Positions 13,438 to 21,078 are shown, numbered from the stretch's first letter. The stretch: DNA of 21,224 nucleotides from Candidatus Methanophagales archaeon (GCA_003601795.1 PIXU01000093.1:1-21224); one strand, 5' to 3'. The notes: a model not told the origin generated them from the letters alone. Numbers and translations are program-made.

Positions 13438-14190
13438 ATGTTCAAAATCCCTGAGACGCACCCCCGATATAAGTCGTTAATAAAGCGGGAGAAGCTCGTG
13501 GCTGGTATCGAAGCGGGAATAACAAGCAAGCAGGGTTTGATAGCGCATGGACGGGGTGAAGCATTTGATTATTTAATTGGTGAGAGGACACTGGATTCGG
13601 CGCGAAGAGCGACAGAAGTTGCTGCTGCTTTGTTGCTTGCTGCGAAGAGGCCCGTGATTTCCGTGAACGGAAACGTTGCTGCATTAGCGGTAAACGAGAT
13701 AATAGAGTTAAGCGAATTGACAAATGCCCCTTTAGAGGTGAATATCTTTTACAGAACCGAAGAGCGGGCGAGAAAAATAAAGGAGCTGCTGGAAAAACAA
13801 GGAGCGAGGAACGTGCTTGGCGATGGAGCAGATGCGAGAATACCCGGGATAGCACATGCACGAGCAAGGGCGGACCGCGAAGGGATTTACAGCGCCGATG
13901 TGGTTCTCGCACCTCTGGAAGACGGGGACAGATGCGAAGCACTTATAAAAATGGGAAAAAAGGTGATAACAATTGATTTGAACCCGTTATCAAGAACTTC
14001 TTTACATGCTACGGTAAGCATTGTAGATGATGTGGAAAGAGCGATACGGAACCTTATTTCGGTGGTTATGGAGAAGAAGCGAGGGAAAGGAAAAGAGAAC
14101 TTATTGGAAGATTACGATAACGAGGAAAATTTAAAAGAGGTTATTTACGAGATAGCGAGTCGGTTAAAGAGCGATGGCAAAATAAATTAG
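13438..14190 (+). CDS. 4-phosphopantoate--beta-alanine ligase (archaeal phosphopantothenate synthetase)
   Basis: A 250-residue protein with the signature of the archaeal ligase (formerly DUF137): IPETHPRYKSL (4-14), REKLVAGIEAGI, GLIAHGRGEAFDYLIGE (33-49) and PVISVNGNVAAL (72-83). It joins 4-phosphopantoate and beta-alanine using ATP, the archaeal route to coenzyme A. The C-terminus (NPLSRTSLHATVSIVDDVER) is also typical. It starts 11 bases after the PDCD5-like gene, with no clear Shine-Dalgarno, so it is probably in the same transcript. The end (DGKIN and stop) overlaps a repeat end also seen near nrdD and gatB. The assignment is by remembered family motifs. Confidence 0.92.
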   Translation: MFKIPETHPRYKSLIKREKLVAGIEAGITSKQGLIAHGRGEAFDYLIGERTLDSARRATEVAAALLLAAKRPVISVNGNVAALAVNEIIELSELTNAPLEVNIFYRTEERARKIKELLEKQGARNVLGDGADARIPGIAHARARADREGIYSADVVLAPLEDGDRCEALIKMGKKVITIDLNPLSRTSLHATVSIVDDVERAIRNLISVVMEKKRGKGKENLLEDYDNEENLKEVIYEIASRLKSDGKIN

Positions 14191-14210
14191 GGACGCAGAT
14201 TAACGCAGAT
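14179..14210 (-). repeat. Solo end of the inverted-repeat element
   Basis: AAAATAAATTAGGGACGCAG followed by ATTAAC matches the end at 3012-3037 at 24 of 26 bases. It supplies the last two codons and the TAG stop of the ligase gene. No opposite end or hairpin core follows, so this is a half element or relic. Confidence 0.6.
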
Positions 14211-14230
14211 GATAATAATCAACAACAAAA

Positions 14231-14243
14231 AGATTTTTAAATA
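14231..14243 (+). promoter_or_regulatory. TATA-like box for tRNA-Val
   Basis: AGATTTTTAAATA, followed by GTGGGGG, lies about 40-50 bases before the tRNA 5' end. This is compatible with a short 5' leader removed by RNase P. Confidence 0.5.
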
Positions 14244-14281
14244 GTGGGGGCTTGAAATTATATCAGCCGTGATAGAGCGGG

Positions 14282-14354
14282 GGGCCCGTGGTCTAGTTGG
14301 AATGACGTCGCCTTTACGAGGCGAAGGTCATGCGTTCGAATCGCATCGGGCCCA
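14282..14354 (+). tRNA. tRNA-Val (anticodon UAC)
   Basis: A 73-base cloverleaf. The acceptor stem GGGCCCG pairs with CGGGCCC (14347-14353), with discriminator A and no encoded CCA. The anticodon stem TCGCC/GGCGA encloses the loop TTTACGA, giving anticodon TAC for Val codon GUA. The T arm is ATGCG-TTCGAAT-CGCAT. The D arm is GTC/GAC around a TAGTTGGAAT loop. There is no intron. Confidence 0.96.
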
Positions 14355-14373
14355 TCATTAAACCCTTTTCTTT

Positions 14374-14394
14374 AAAACTTTTAGAAAAAGTTTT
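14374..14394. terminator. Hairpin after tRNA-Val
   Basis: AAAACTTTT and AAAAGTTTT are perfect 9-base inverted repeats separated by AGA. An AT-rich stem with flanking T runs could end the tRNA transcript. A similar stem (CAAACTTTC/GAAAGTTTG) lies at 17637-17661. Confidence 0.45.
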
Positions 14395-14442
14395 ATCAAA
14401 AATGCTTCGCAGAAAAGAAAAGCGTTTTCGGAAAAGAAAAAT

Positions 14443-15000
14443 ATGTTCATTTTTGGACATCTGGGGATAACACTGGGGATAGCATTTCTGGTTTTCTACA
14501 CATTAAAAATCGTACCTGACCGTCGGTTGTACGGCTTTATCCTTATAGGCGCAATCCTGCCGGATTTAGTAGATAAGCCGGTAGGTGAGATTTTGTTGGC
14601 AAACTCTATTTCAAATGGCAGATTATTCGCTCACACGCTGCTGTTCGTCTTTATCCTGCTGTTCATTGGCACTTGCTTATACAAGCGAAACGGAAGCGAA
14701 GAAAAAGCGATTCTTTTCCTCGGTTTTGCTTCTTTTATTCATCTCTGCGAAGACCGAATGTGGCTTAGCCCCAAAACACTGTTCTATCCCGTTTTTGGAT
14801 TTGATTTTCCGCAAGGCGTGGTAGAACCGCACTGGTGGGAATACTTTTTAAGATGCTTTTTCGGGACTTATTCGCCTTTGACTGGTGGAATCGAACTCAC
14901 ATACGCTTTTGTTTCTGAACTGATAGGCATATCCATCCTGTTGATGTTCATTTTTAATTATCTTTATCGAAAATCAATCCAGAGATGGAGTTCGCGATAA
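14443..15000 (+). CDS. Membrane-bound metal-dependent hydrolase-like protein (DUF457/YdjM type)
   Basis: A 185-residue integral membrane protein with about four hydrophobic segments (roughly 8-22, 28-41, 62-82 and 158-176). Conserved polar motifs fit the family of membrane-bound metal-dependent hydrolases: GHLGIT at the start, LPDLVDKP (39-46), GRLFAHTLLF (59-68) and FASFIHLCEDRMW (95-107), supplying His and Asp residues likely to bind metal. Substrate is unknown. Its 3' end overlaps the convergent DUF1616-like gene by 37 bases. The ATG follows an A-rich stretch with no clear ribosome-binding site. Confidence 0.75.
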   Translation: MFIFGHLGITLGIAFLVFYTLKIVPDRRLYGFILIGAILPDLVDKPVGEILLANSISNGRLFAHTLLFVFILLFIGTCLYKRNGSEEKAILFLGFASFIHLCEDRMWLSPKTLFYPVFGFDFPQGVVEPHWWEYFLRCFFGTYSPLTGGIELTYAFVSELIGISILLMFIFNYLYRKSIQRWSSR

Positions 15001-15419
15001 GGCGCGGTCAGATTTATGCTTTCGCTTTGATTTTGTCTGAACAATAAAAATTTCAGTTTCTTTTTCCCCTTTTCGCCTCCAGAAACCGAAAATGTAAATG
15101 GAAACTCTACCGTTTCGTTATGTGCAAGCTGTACGTTACGCTCGCCAATTGTTTTGTTTTCTATCTCCGCCTTGAACAGGTATGCGACGGGTTCGTATTC
15201 ATGGTTGACCACGCCAACTATTACCGTTCCTTCCTCGCCTGCAGAAAGGCTTGACGGATAACCTGAAGCATTGCCTTCTTCGCCGAGAATATAAAATTCG
15301 GTGAATTCTTCTCCTTTTTTCGGCGTTATGATTACGTAGATAGTTAGTGCAGCTGCCGTGACAATAGCGATAATCAGTATTACCGTGAGGATTTTATCGA
15401 GCGTCTTTGAGTCCTGCAT
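14964..15419 (-). CDS. DUF1616-like membrane-anchored protein
   Basis: A 151-residue protein: short N-terminus (MQDSKTLDK), one membrane segment (about 10-30), then an extracytoplasmic beta-rich domain containing EFTEFYILGEEGNASGYPSS and EEGTVIVGVVNHEYEPVAYL, recognizable from the C-terminal half of DUF1616 proteins. Longer family members have several membrane segments, so this is a minimal or domain-only version. A longer frame reaches 15545, but that extension would translate through a perfect inverted repeat (15437-15514); the ATG at 15419 has AGGAAAAGG just upstream and directly precedes the membrane anchor, so I prefer it. mtd lies upstream on the same strand. Function is unknown. Confidence 0.75.
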   Translation of the reverse strand: MQDSKTLDKILTVILIIAIVTAAALTIYVIITPKKGEEFTEFYILGEEGNASGYPSSLSAGEEGTVIVGVVNHEYEPVAYLFKAEIENKTIGERNVQLAHNETVEFPFTFSVSGGEKGKKKLKFLLFRQNQSESINLTAPYRELHLWIDFR

Positions 15420-15436
15420 CAAACCTTTTCCTGAAT

Positions 15437-15514
15437 TGTTTACCGCTGAGACCGCTGAGACGGGTAAATGATTTTTCGGACGCTCTGTGTTCTCTGCGAG
15501 CTCAGCGGTAAACA
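15437..15514. repeat. 78-base element with perfect 14-base terminal inverted repeats
   Basis: TGTTTACCGCTGAG (15437-15450) is exactly complementary to CTCAGCGGTAAACA (15501-15514). The interior repeats the ends' theme (ACCGCTGAGACGG, TCTGTGTTCTCTGCG). It fills most of the gap between mtd and the DUF1616-like gene and could fold into a long hairpin in that transcript. A partial relative starts at 16433. Confidence 0.75.
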
Positions 15515-15545
15515 GAAAAAATAAAAAAGAGGTGTGAGAAATCAC

Positions 15546-16379
15546 TCACGCACTCGGCTTCTCCATTAATTTCTCCTTCTTCATTATCTCCCCTGCTCGG
15601 GAATGAGGCTCACGAACTAAACTGTCTGCTTGTTTTTCTATTTCTCGCGCTTCGAAGGCAAGCTTTGCCGCTGCTCTTAACAGTTCATGCGCTGCCGCTA
15701 CCACAGGCACGTATTCTTCGGGGTTCTTCATCATGAAACACCCTTTTACGTCCAGTTCCGCTACTTTCTCCGCCATGCTGTAAGCGGCGATCGCTTTCGC
15801 TTTTGCATACGGATTGGAAAACTTTGCTCGTTCTACCGCGCGCTCCGCGGTTGCTATTATCTGTGGCACTTTCACTTCCTCGCCTTTCTTTATCGCTCCT
15901 ATAACGGCATCTATCTCCTCCTGCACCAATCTTGCTACGCCGGTTATGGAGAGAACAGAAAGGACATCGGCATTGAACAGACTCATCTCTATGGGGTCTA
16001 AAAACTCCCTTCTCGCTCCTATCATCGGGTCCCCGGGTATGATAATGTATCCAAATCCGCCTTCTTTTAACTTATCCACTGCCTTTTTCGCCGGTGCATC
16101 AGAAATGACAATGCAGGGCTTACCGAGCTCCTTCACCATCTCACGTGCGCTTTTAGGACCTGGAAGTGCAGCATTGGGGCTGGTTATTATCACCACATCG
16201 GGGTCCCAGTCCAGCAGGCGCGAAGTGTCTGCCGCATTTTCTGGCGTCATCTTCGCTCCCGTACCCAACACACGAACGTCTATATCCTCTCTATCTGCTC
16301 TCTCGTCCAGCAATAAATCCGCTATTCTCGAAATTCCTATATTCCCCAATTTCACAAATCCTATTTTTACTGTTTCCAT
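15546..16379 (-). CDS. mtd: F420-dependent methylene-tetrahydromethanopterin dehydrogenase
   Basis: A 277-residue Mtd. It interconverts methenyl- and methylene-tetrahydromethanopterin with coenzyme F420, a cytoplasmic step of the methanogenic or reversed methanogenic C1 pathway. Diagnostic stretches are KIGFVKLGNIGISRIADLLL at the N-terminus, VRVLGTGAKMTPE (about 36-48), DPDVVIITSPNAALPGPKSA (about 58-77), IPGDPMIGARREFLDP (about 115-130) and GCFMMKNPEEYVPVV (about 212-226). The ATG at 16379 matches the normal family start; an in-frame TTG at 16385 would add two residues. A TATA-like box lies 31-42 bases upstream, giving a very short leader. Neighbouring C1 genes (mch, ftr, mer) are not in the window. 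Confidence 0.97.
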   Translation of the reverse strand: METVKIGFVKLGNIGISRIADLLLDERADREDIDVRVLGTGAKMTPENAADTSRLLDWDPDVVIITSPNAALPGPKSAREMVKELGKPCIVISDAPAKKAVDKLKEGGFGYIIIPGDPMIGARREFLDPIEMSLFNADVLSVLSITGVARLVQEEIDAVIGAIKKGEEVKVPQIIATAERAVERAKFSNPYAKAKAIAAYSMAEKVAELDVKGCFMMKNPEEYVPVVAAAHELLRAAAKLAFEAREIEKQADSLVREPHSRAGEIMKKEKLMEKPSA

Positions 16380-16409
16380 TTGCAATCACATTTTATGTGT
16401 ATGCGATTA

Positions 16410-16421
16410 GAATATAAAAAA
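16410..16421 (-). promoter_or_regulatory. TATA-like box for mtd
   Basis: The minus strand reads GTTTTTTATATTC, 31-42 bases upstream of the ATG at 16379, a spacing that predicts a leader of only about 12 bases. Confidence 0.5.
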
Positions 16422-16432
16422 CTATTCGTTTT

Positions 16433-16470
16433 TGTTCACCGCCGATATCGCAGAGAGCGCTGAGGTGACG
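16433..16470. repeat. Partial copy of the CGCTGAG-type repeat
   Basis: TGTTCACCGCCGA followed by CGCAGAGAGCGCTGAGGTGA resembles the ends and interior of the 15437-15514 element but lacks a clean second arm. The rest of the mtd-fic spacer to 16680 holds no gene I can support. It has AT-rich promoter-like sequence (ATATATAATTTAAG at about 16583) and two similar stretches, TCGAAGCATATATGACC near 16558 and TCAAAGCATATAACTAA near 16658, which may be a regulatory pair. Confidence 0.4.
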
Positions 16471-16680
16471 GAAAAATTGGTTTTGTTTGAATGAATCTTA
16501 GGCAGGTATTGGATATTTTAGAAGCAGAGATTGAAGTTGAAATGTAGGTAATATCGGTTCGAAGCATATATGACCGATAGCGATATATAATTTAAGTGTG
16601 AAGTAATTGTATAGTCGTGGTGAAAGTGTGAGGTGTAAGTATCCCTTAAACTTAACCGCTCAAAGCATATAACTAAGAAA

Positions 16681-17625
16681 ATGCACGATACCGATACTTT
16701 AATAAGAAGCGATTTACTCGAAAGAATCAGGCATAAGAAAGAGCGATTAGATGCACACAGACCTCTACCTGAGAGTGCAGTGAGAAAACTTAGGGATGAG
16801 CTAAGGTTACTGCATACATATCATTCTAATGCTATTGAAGGCAATACGTTGACACTTCAAGAAACCAAACTTGTGCTTGAAGAGGGGATAACAATTGGCG
16901 GGAAATCGCTAAGGGAACATCTGGAAGCGACTAATCTCGCAGAGGCTTACGACTTGATAGAATCAATAGCAAAGGAGAAAAGAGAAATAGACCATACAAC
17001 CATACAGCAAATCCATGAAGTTGTAGTTAGGGGTATAAGGGTTGATGCAGGAAAATACAGAGTTCATAATGTGCGAATAACCGGGGCAACCAAAACGCCC
17101 CCGGACTTCTCAAAAGTCACTCGCATGATGGACGATTTGATTGCATTTCTAAATTTGAATTTACAGGATAAGGAGAAAAAGAAGCATCCCGTAAAAACCG
17201 CTGCGTTCATGCATCATAAACTGGTGGAAATTCATCCGTTCACCGATGGCAATGGGAGAGTGGCACGCCTTCTCACCAACCTTTTTCTCGTGAAAGAGGG
17301 CTATCCCCCTATTGTCCTGAGGAAAGAAGAACGAGGGAAATACTATCGGTTTTTACGCCTTGCAGATGAGGGCAATCTTAAACCATTTGCAAATTTCATT
17401 GCTAAATCGGTGGACGAGTCATTAACGCTCTATTTGGCGATATTTGGTGGCGCAGACGAGCTGATTGCTCTTGCGGAATTGGCAAAGCTAAAGGAGTGCC
17501 CATACTCACAGGAATATTTAGCGTTGAGAGCAAGGCAGGGATTGTTAGATGCAGTAAAAATTGGTAGAAGATGGTTCTCAACCAGACGAGCATTGGAAGA
17601 TTATATCAGCGAACATGCTAAATGA
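16681..17625 (+). CDS. Fic-domain protein, class II (self-inhibited), with C-terminal helix-turn-helix
   Basis: A 314-residue Fic protein. The catalytic motif HPFTDGNGRVAR (185-196, His185) is complete, so AMP transfer from ATP to a target hydroxyl is predicted. An inhibitory helix precedes the core: SNAIEGN (49-55, Glu53) matches the (S/T)xxxE(G/N) motif, placed N-terminally as in class II Fic proteins. GKYRVHNVRITGA (124-136) is the flap region typical of this group. The C-terminal segment (about 274-314, with SQEYLALRARQGLLDAVKIG) resembles an excisionase/MerR-type DNA-binding domain and may allow autoregulation or target recognition. It stands alone, convergent with gltX; no separate antitoxin gene is visible, in keeping with an internal inhibitor. 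The protein target is unknown. Confidence 0.92.
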   Translation: MHDTDTLIRSDLLERIRHKKERLDAHRPLPESAVRKLRDELRLLHTYHSNAIEGNTLTLQETKLVLEEGITIGGKSLREHLEATNLAEAYDLIESIAKEKREIDHTTIQQIHEVVVRGIRVDAGKYRVHNVRITGATKTPPDFSKVTRMMDDLIAFLNLNLQDKEKKKHPVKTAAFMHHKLVEIHPFTDGNGRVARLLTNLFLVKEGYPPIVLRKEERGKYYRFLRLADEGNLKPFANFIAKSVDESLTLYLAIFGGADELIALAELAKLKECPYSQEYLALRARQGLLDAVKIGRRWFSTRRALEDYISEHAK

Positions 17626-17636
17626 GCTTCTTTGAT

Positions 17637-17661
17637 CAAACTTTCTTTCTAAGAAAGTTTG
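17637..17661. terminator. Bidirectional hairpin between fic and gltX
   Basis: CAAACTTTC and GAAAGTTTG are perfect 9-base inverted repeats with a 7-base TTTCTAA loop. They lie 11 bases after the fic stop and 2 bases beyond the gltX stop. The position between convergent genes and the T-rich sides suggest termination in both directions. Confidence 0.55.
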
Positions 17662-17663
17662 TT

Positions 17664-19367
17664 TTAATGGGTAAAATATGCCACCACTTCCTTTCCAGTT
17701 TCTTTTTTCACCACCGAGTCAATCCTGACGAACCCGTATCTTTCGAACTGAACCACATTGCCGAGTTCCGAAGCAATCAAAGGCTCGCCTATGCCTTCAT
17801 CTGTCCCGCCAGGCTTCTTCACCACAACTTTTATACCTTCTGATGGCGCCCATTGAATAATCGAGATTTCGCCTTCTGCAGGAGTTTCTATGACGTTCGC
17901 AACCAGCGGCTCGATTTGCTCTATTTCCACATCACAGAGGAATTTTAGCCGTATTCGTTGTCCTTGCTTTAGTTTAGCAAAATCATCACCACTTATGTAA
18001 ACCGTATTGCCGGTTCTTATCTCCCTGTAATCCTCTTTTGAAGGGTGTTTCAATGCTTTAGCCACAAAGGATAGCCCATCCTTTAGTTTCATCTCCTTCG
18101 GATTACGCACAAAGAAGTATCTCGATGCGAGCGCATCTACGGCTTTCCTGTTCTCTGCATACAGGTTCTTCATGCTTACCGCGATGTCAGTTTGAGTAAC
18201 GCCAATAGAGATAAAGAATCTGCGGATCGCTTCTGGCTGAAACCCTCTTCTGCGAAGTGCTTTTAGCGTTGGTAGTTGAGGGTCGTCCCACCCTTCGTAT
18301 TCGCCGTTTTCTATCCTCTTTCGCAGCTCGGAAGTGCTTAATTTACCGAACTCCTGTATTTTTATCCTGCCCCAAACCATTGTCGTTGGATACTTCCAGC
18401 CGAGATGGTCGTATAAGAACCGCTGTCGCTTTTCCGACTTCATCAGGTCTTTTCCACGTATTATGTGCGTTATGCCGAGCAAGTGGTCTTCTATCGCGGA
18501 CTCGAAATCCAGCGTTGGCCACACCACGTATTTATCGCCAACCCTTGGATGCGCCCGTTTTAAAATTCTGAGTGCGACCCAATCGCGTAAAGCCGGGTCT
18601 GCACTTGCCATATCCGTTTTTATCCGCAACACTGCTCCTTTTTCTTCATAGGCGCCATTTAACATCTTTTTCCAGCATCCCATATTCGCTTCAATATCGG
18701 CAGCCCTGTGAGGGCAGGGTCGCTTGTGGTCTTTATACTGCTTAAATGTCTCTGCAGGGCAAAAGCAGACATACGCAACACCTTTTTTTAGCAGCTCTTC
18801 TGCATATTTGTAATACAAATCCATTCGTTCCGACGCCACTACCACCTCATCAGGTTCGGCGTTCAGCCACGCACAATCCTCAAGATACCAGTCATAAGCT
18901 TCGAGTAAAGGTCGCTTCAATACAGGGTCGGTGTCGTCAAACCGCAGAATGAATTTACCATCGTGCATCTTCGCATACTCCGAATTCACGATTATGCCTC
19001 GCGTACTGCCAAGCGTCGCAGCACCGTTAGGGTTGGGTGCGAATCGCATCACCACTTTTTCGCCTCCTGCAAGAGGCAGTTCGGGTAGTCCAGGTTCACG
19101 TTTTTCTTTCTCTTTCACTTTTAACTCCGCTACCAATTCCGGAGCTATCTTAGTCAATTCTTCCACTCGCTCTTTCTTGCCCATTGCTCCGATACTCTTT
19201 ATCTCCCCTTTCACCAACATCGAAACCCGTTTCGCATCCTTCCTTAATTCGGGATGTTCGGCAAGAACCTTCTTCACCACTGCATCCTCTTTTGGTGGTT
19301 TCTCGTACTTCACTGCATTCTGCAGTGCATATTTCCTTATTTTTGTCCTTGTCTCTGTTTCTTCCAT
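17664..19367 (-). CDS. gltX: Glutamyl-tRNA synthetase (archaeal type)
   Basis: A 567-residue archaeal GluRS that charges tRNA(Glu), and in archaea normally also tRNA(Gln), whose Glu is later amidated. An N-terminal helical extension (1-105) precedes the catalytic domain. The first class I motif is the variant RFAPNPNGAATLGSTRG (108-124), with TLGS in place of HIGH, as I recall from Methanosarcina-type enzymes. FDDTDPVLKRP (143-153) and CFCPAE...CPH (201-220, a possible metal site) follow. The KMSKS equivalent is GKLSTS (341-346). The C-terminal beta-barrel domain binds the anticodon. A TATA box, TTTATAAA, lies only about 20-28 bases upstream of the ATG and no ribosome-binding site is seen, so the mRNA is probably leaderless. 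Confidence 0.97.
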   Translation of the reverse strand: MEETETRTKIRKYALQNAVKYEKPPKEDAVVKKVLAEHPELRKDAKRVSMLVKGEIKSIGAMGKKERVEELTKIAPELVAELKVKEKEKREPGLPELPLAGGEKVVMRFAPNPNGAATLGSTRGIIVNSEYAKMHDGKFILRFDDTDPVLKRPLLEAYDWYLEDCAWLNAEPDEVVVASERMDLYYKYAEELLKKGVAYVCFCPAETFKQYKDHKRPCPHRAADIEANMGCWKKMLNGAYEEKGAVLRIKTDMASADPALRDWVALRILKRAHPRVGDKYVVWPTLDFESAIEDHLLGITHIIRGKDLMKSEKRQRFLYDHLGWKYPTTMVWGRIKIQEFGKLSTSELRKRIENGEYEGWDDPQLPTLKALRRRGFQPEAIRRFFISIGVTQTDIAVSMKNLYAENRKAVDALASRYFFVRNPKEMKLKDGLSFVAKALKHPSKEDYREIRTGNTVYISGDDFAKLKQGQRIRLKFLCDVEIEQIEPLVANVIETPAEGEISIIQWAPSEGIKVVVKKPGGTDEGIGEPLIASELGNVVQFERYGFVRIDSVVKKETGKEVVAYFTH

Positions 19368-19385
19368 TTTCGCTACTCGGTCACC

Positions 19386-19394
19386 GTTTATAAA
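19386..19394 (-). promoter_or_regulatory. TATA box for gltX, leaderless spacing
   Basis: The minus strand reads CATTTATAAAC about 20-28 bases before the gltX ATG, which places initiation at or next to the start codon. Confidence 0.5.
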
Positions 19395-19527
19395 TGAGCT
19401 ACGCTAAGAAAAACTTTTTCACTGAGATATTTGATTTTGTTTCTTGCGAGTGAAGATAACTTCTCTAATTTAGCTGTGATGCAATGCATACCAATGCCTC
19501 AATATCCAAGATGAAATAATACCAAAG

Positions 19528-19539
19528 CCATTTAAATAG
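19528..19539 (+). promoter_or_regulatory. TATA box and BRE-like purines for the secreted FmdE-domain gene
   Basis: CCATTTAAATAG is preceded by ACCAAAG, a plausible TFB-recognition element. It lies about 60-70 bases upstream of the ATG. Initiation near 19560 gives a leader of about 40 bases carrying a strong Shine-Dalgarno, AGGAGGTGAA (19581-19590). Confidence 0.55.
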
Positions 19540-19598
19540 CAAAAAATATTTTCATTAAGGAATTGGATATTAAAAAAAATAGGAGGTGAAAAAAAGAA

Positions 19599-20873
19599 AT
19601 GATGAAAAGAAAAGCGGCTGTGGTGATTTTAGCGATATTTCTGTGCAGTGTACTCGCAGTGAATGCTTTAGCACAGGCGACAGATGATCAAGAGCTACTG
19701 TATTTACTGGGCTCCAGAACATCAGAAGTAGCGATGAAAGAGTTACCTTTCGATAAGGACGACCCAAATATTTTGGTAATGACGAGTGCCAGCTACGCAA
19801 TAATTGACGGGCAGAATACAGATAGATGTATTGATGGCGTTGCAGATGCAAGTGGTTGTACGGTCGGAAAAGGAAACTTGCTTTTAGTCCACAGAAGTAG
19901 AGATAAGCCCCTCTGGTTTGCCTTCTTCAGTAAGAATACGAAAGAGTGCGTGTATCTCGAAGTGAATAATGCGGTGCTCGGTAAGAGCGTTGATGAGTTC
20001 AATGCGCTTGCTGATGGGGAGGTCTTTACGAAGATTGTGAAGGAGAATATTGGTGCGGATAAGCTGCTGAACGAGCCAGAAGCATGGGATGAGAAGATGA
20101 AGGCGAAGGTATTTGGTGGCGGTGCAAAGCCATTTAACAACGAGTTTACGATGATGACGATTGCAAACGCCTGGGCAAAGGGTGCGCCACCGGAACTCAT
20201 TCGTGCAAATCAATTCCATAATCACATCTGCCCTGGGTCTGCAAGTGGGTATCTCTTCGTCAAATATATAGACAAGAATCTGCCATTGGAAAAACCAAGC
20301 CAGCGATACCAGATAATTGCAATTAAGCCCTGGTGCAAGGACGACATCATGCAATGGATATTAGAGGCTACCATCGGAAATAAAAATTACATTGCAAAGG
20401 ACCTTACCCCTGAACAGATGAAACAACTGCCAGAAGACGCGAAAGATGTCGCCAACGTCGTAATCCGGTGGGACTCGGCTACTGGAACGGGAAAAGGAAT
20501 AGTCATAGCATTTGATTGGGATACAGCGTTTCAAATGTGCGGTGACGTAAGCAGAAAAGACCTCAAAGCTTTTGATACCCATAGATGGTGGTGGATGAGG
20601 TTGAAGATGAACCAATGGATGCTGGATTACATGGACAGCCCGGAGACCCTTATTCACACAGTAAAAGAATTCGATGTCGATGGTCCGGCTGAACTGAACA
20701 AGCTCAAATCTGCTGGCGTAAATCCTCTGGTTGAGCTTGGTGTCATGCCAGCATCCGGAACTACAGCGACATCCACAGAAGAAACACCGTCAATCCCCGG
20801 GCTCTGTATCATAGCAGCCATAGCCATAGCAGGTGTTGTCGCGTATGCAGCGAGAAGAAGAAAGATAAGGTAA
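19599..20873 (+). CDS. Secreted FmdE-domain protein with PGF-CTERM-like C-terminal anchor
   Basis: A 424-residue exported protein. A signal peptide (about 1-27, KRKAAVVILAIFLCSVLAVN, then ALAQA) is followed by an N-terminal domain of about 150 residues that I do not recognize. An FmdE domain follows, with FHNHICPGSASGYLF (His207, His209, Cys211) and KPWCKDDIMQWILEATIGN (about 243-261, Cys246), equivalent to the two motifs of the cytoplasmic FmdE protein at the other end of the window. A Thr/Ser-rich linker leads to the last 25 residues (400-424): PGLCI, a hydrophobic helix and ARRRKIR. This is PGF-CTERM-like but with Leu for Phe. It is therefore outside the cell and anchored in the membrane, away from formylmethanofuran dehydrogenase. 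A strong promoter and ribosome-binding site suggest good expression. A metal or cofactor capture role is conjecture. Confidence 0.85.
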   Translation: MMKRKAAVVILAIFLCSVLAVNALAQATDDQELLYLLGSRTSEVAMKELPFDKDDPNILVMTSASYAIIDGQNTDRCIDGVADASGCTVGKGNLLLVHRSRDKPLWFAFFSKNTKECVYLEVNNAVLGKSVDEFNALADGEVFTKIVKENIGADKLLNEPEAWDEKMKAKVFGGGAKPFNNEFTMMTIANAWAKGAPPELIRANQFHNHICPGSASGYLFVKYIDKNLPLEKPSQRYQIIAIKPWCKDDIMQWILEATIGNKNYIAKDLTPEQMKQLPEDAKDVANVVIRWDSATGTGKGIVIAFDWDTAFQMCGDVSRKDLKAFDTHRWWWMRLKMNQWMLDYMDSPETLIHTVKEFDVDGPAELNKLKSAGVNPLVELGVMPASGTTATSTEETPSIPGLCIIAAIAIAGVVAYAARRRKIR

Positions 20874-20946
20874 ACCCGCTAAAAGTTTAAAAATCGGGGA
20901 AGCGAAGGGGTAAACGTAACATCGCCGTCCCTCTCTTTTCCTTCCC

Positions 20947-20962
20947 TTTTCTTTTTTTTTTT
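20947..20962 (+). terminator. Oligo-T terminator after the secreted FmdE-domain gene
   Basis: TTTTCTTTTTTTTTTT lies about 75 bases downstream of the stop codon and resembles an archaeal intrinsic terminator. Confidence 0.55.
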
Positions 20963-21067
20963 CATAGAATTCTTATGCCTTATTTCTGACAAATAACCCT
21001 TCTGATAATACTAATCAATTTAAAATCAGAATAATACATAAATAAGAAATAGATAAAAACCGAAAGT

Positions 21068-21078
21068 CTTAAATATAC
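21068..21078 (+). promoter_or_regulatory. TATA-like box for the gene at the right edge
   Basis: CTTAAATATACTT lies about 40-50 bases upstream of the ATG at 21117, and the Shine-Dalgarno GGAGGT (21100-21105) lies between at normal spacing. Confidence 0.5.

Noticed and set aside
15420..15545. N-terminal extension of the DUF1616-like protein to 193 residues.
   Set aside because: The extension is a translation of the 14-base inverted-repeat element; the internal ATG at 15419 has a ribosome-binding site and directly precedes the membrane anchor.
16491..16547. A tiny frame, MNLRQVLDILEAEIEVEM, upstream of fic, considered as an antitoxin or gene remnant.
   Set aside because: Only 18 codons, no ribosome-binding site, no recognizable family, and class II Fic proteins carry their own inhibitor.
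17664..19367. The absent HIGH motif of GluRS as a sign of an inactive paralog.
   Set aside because: The TLGS variant with intact GKLSTS, full length and the normal archaeal N-terminal extension is what I recall of working Methanosarcina-type GluRS.
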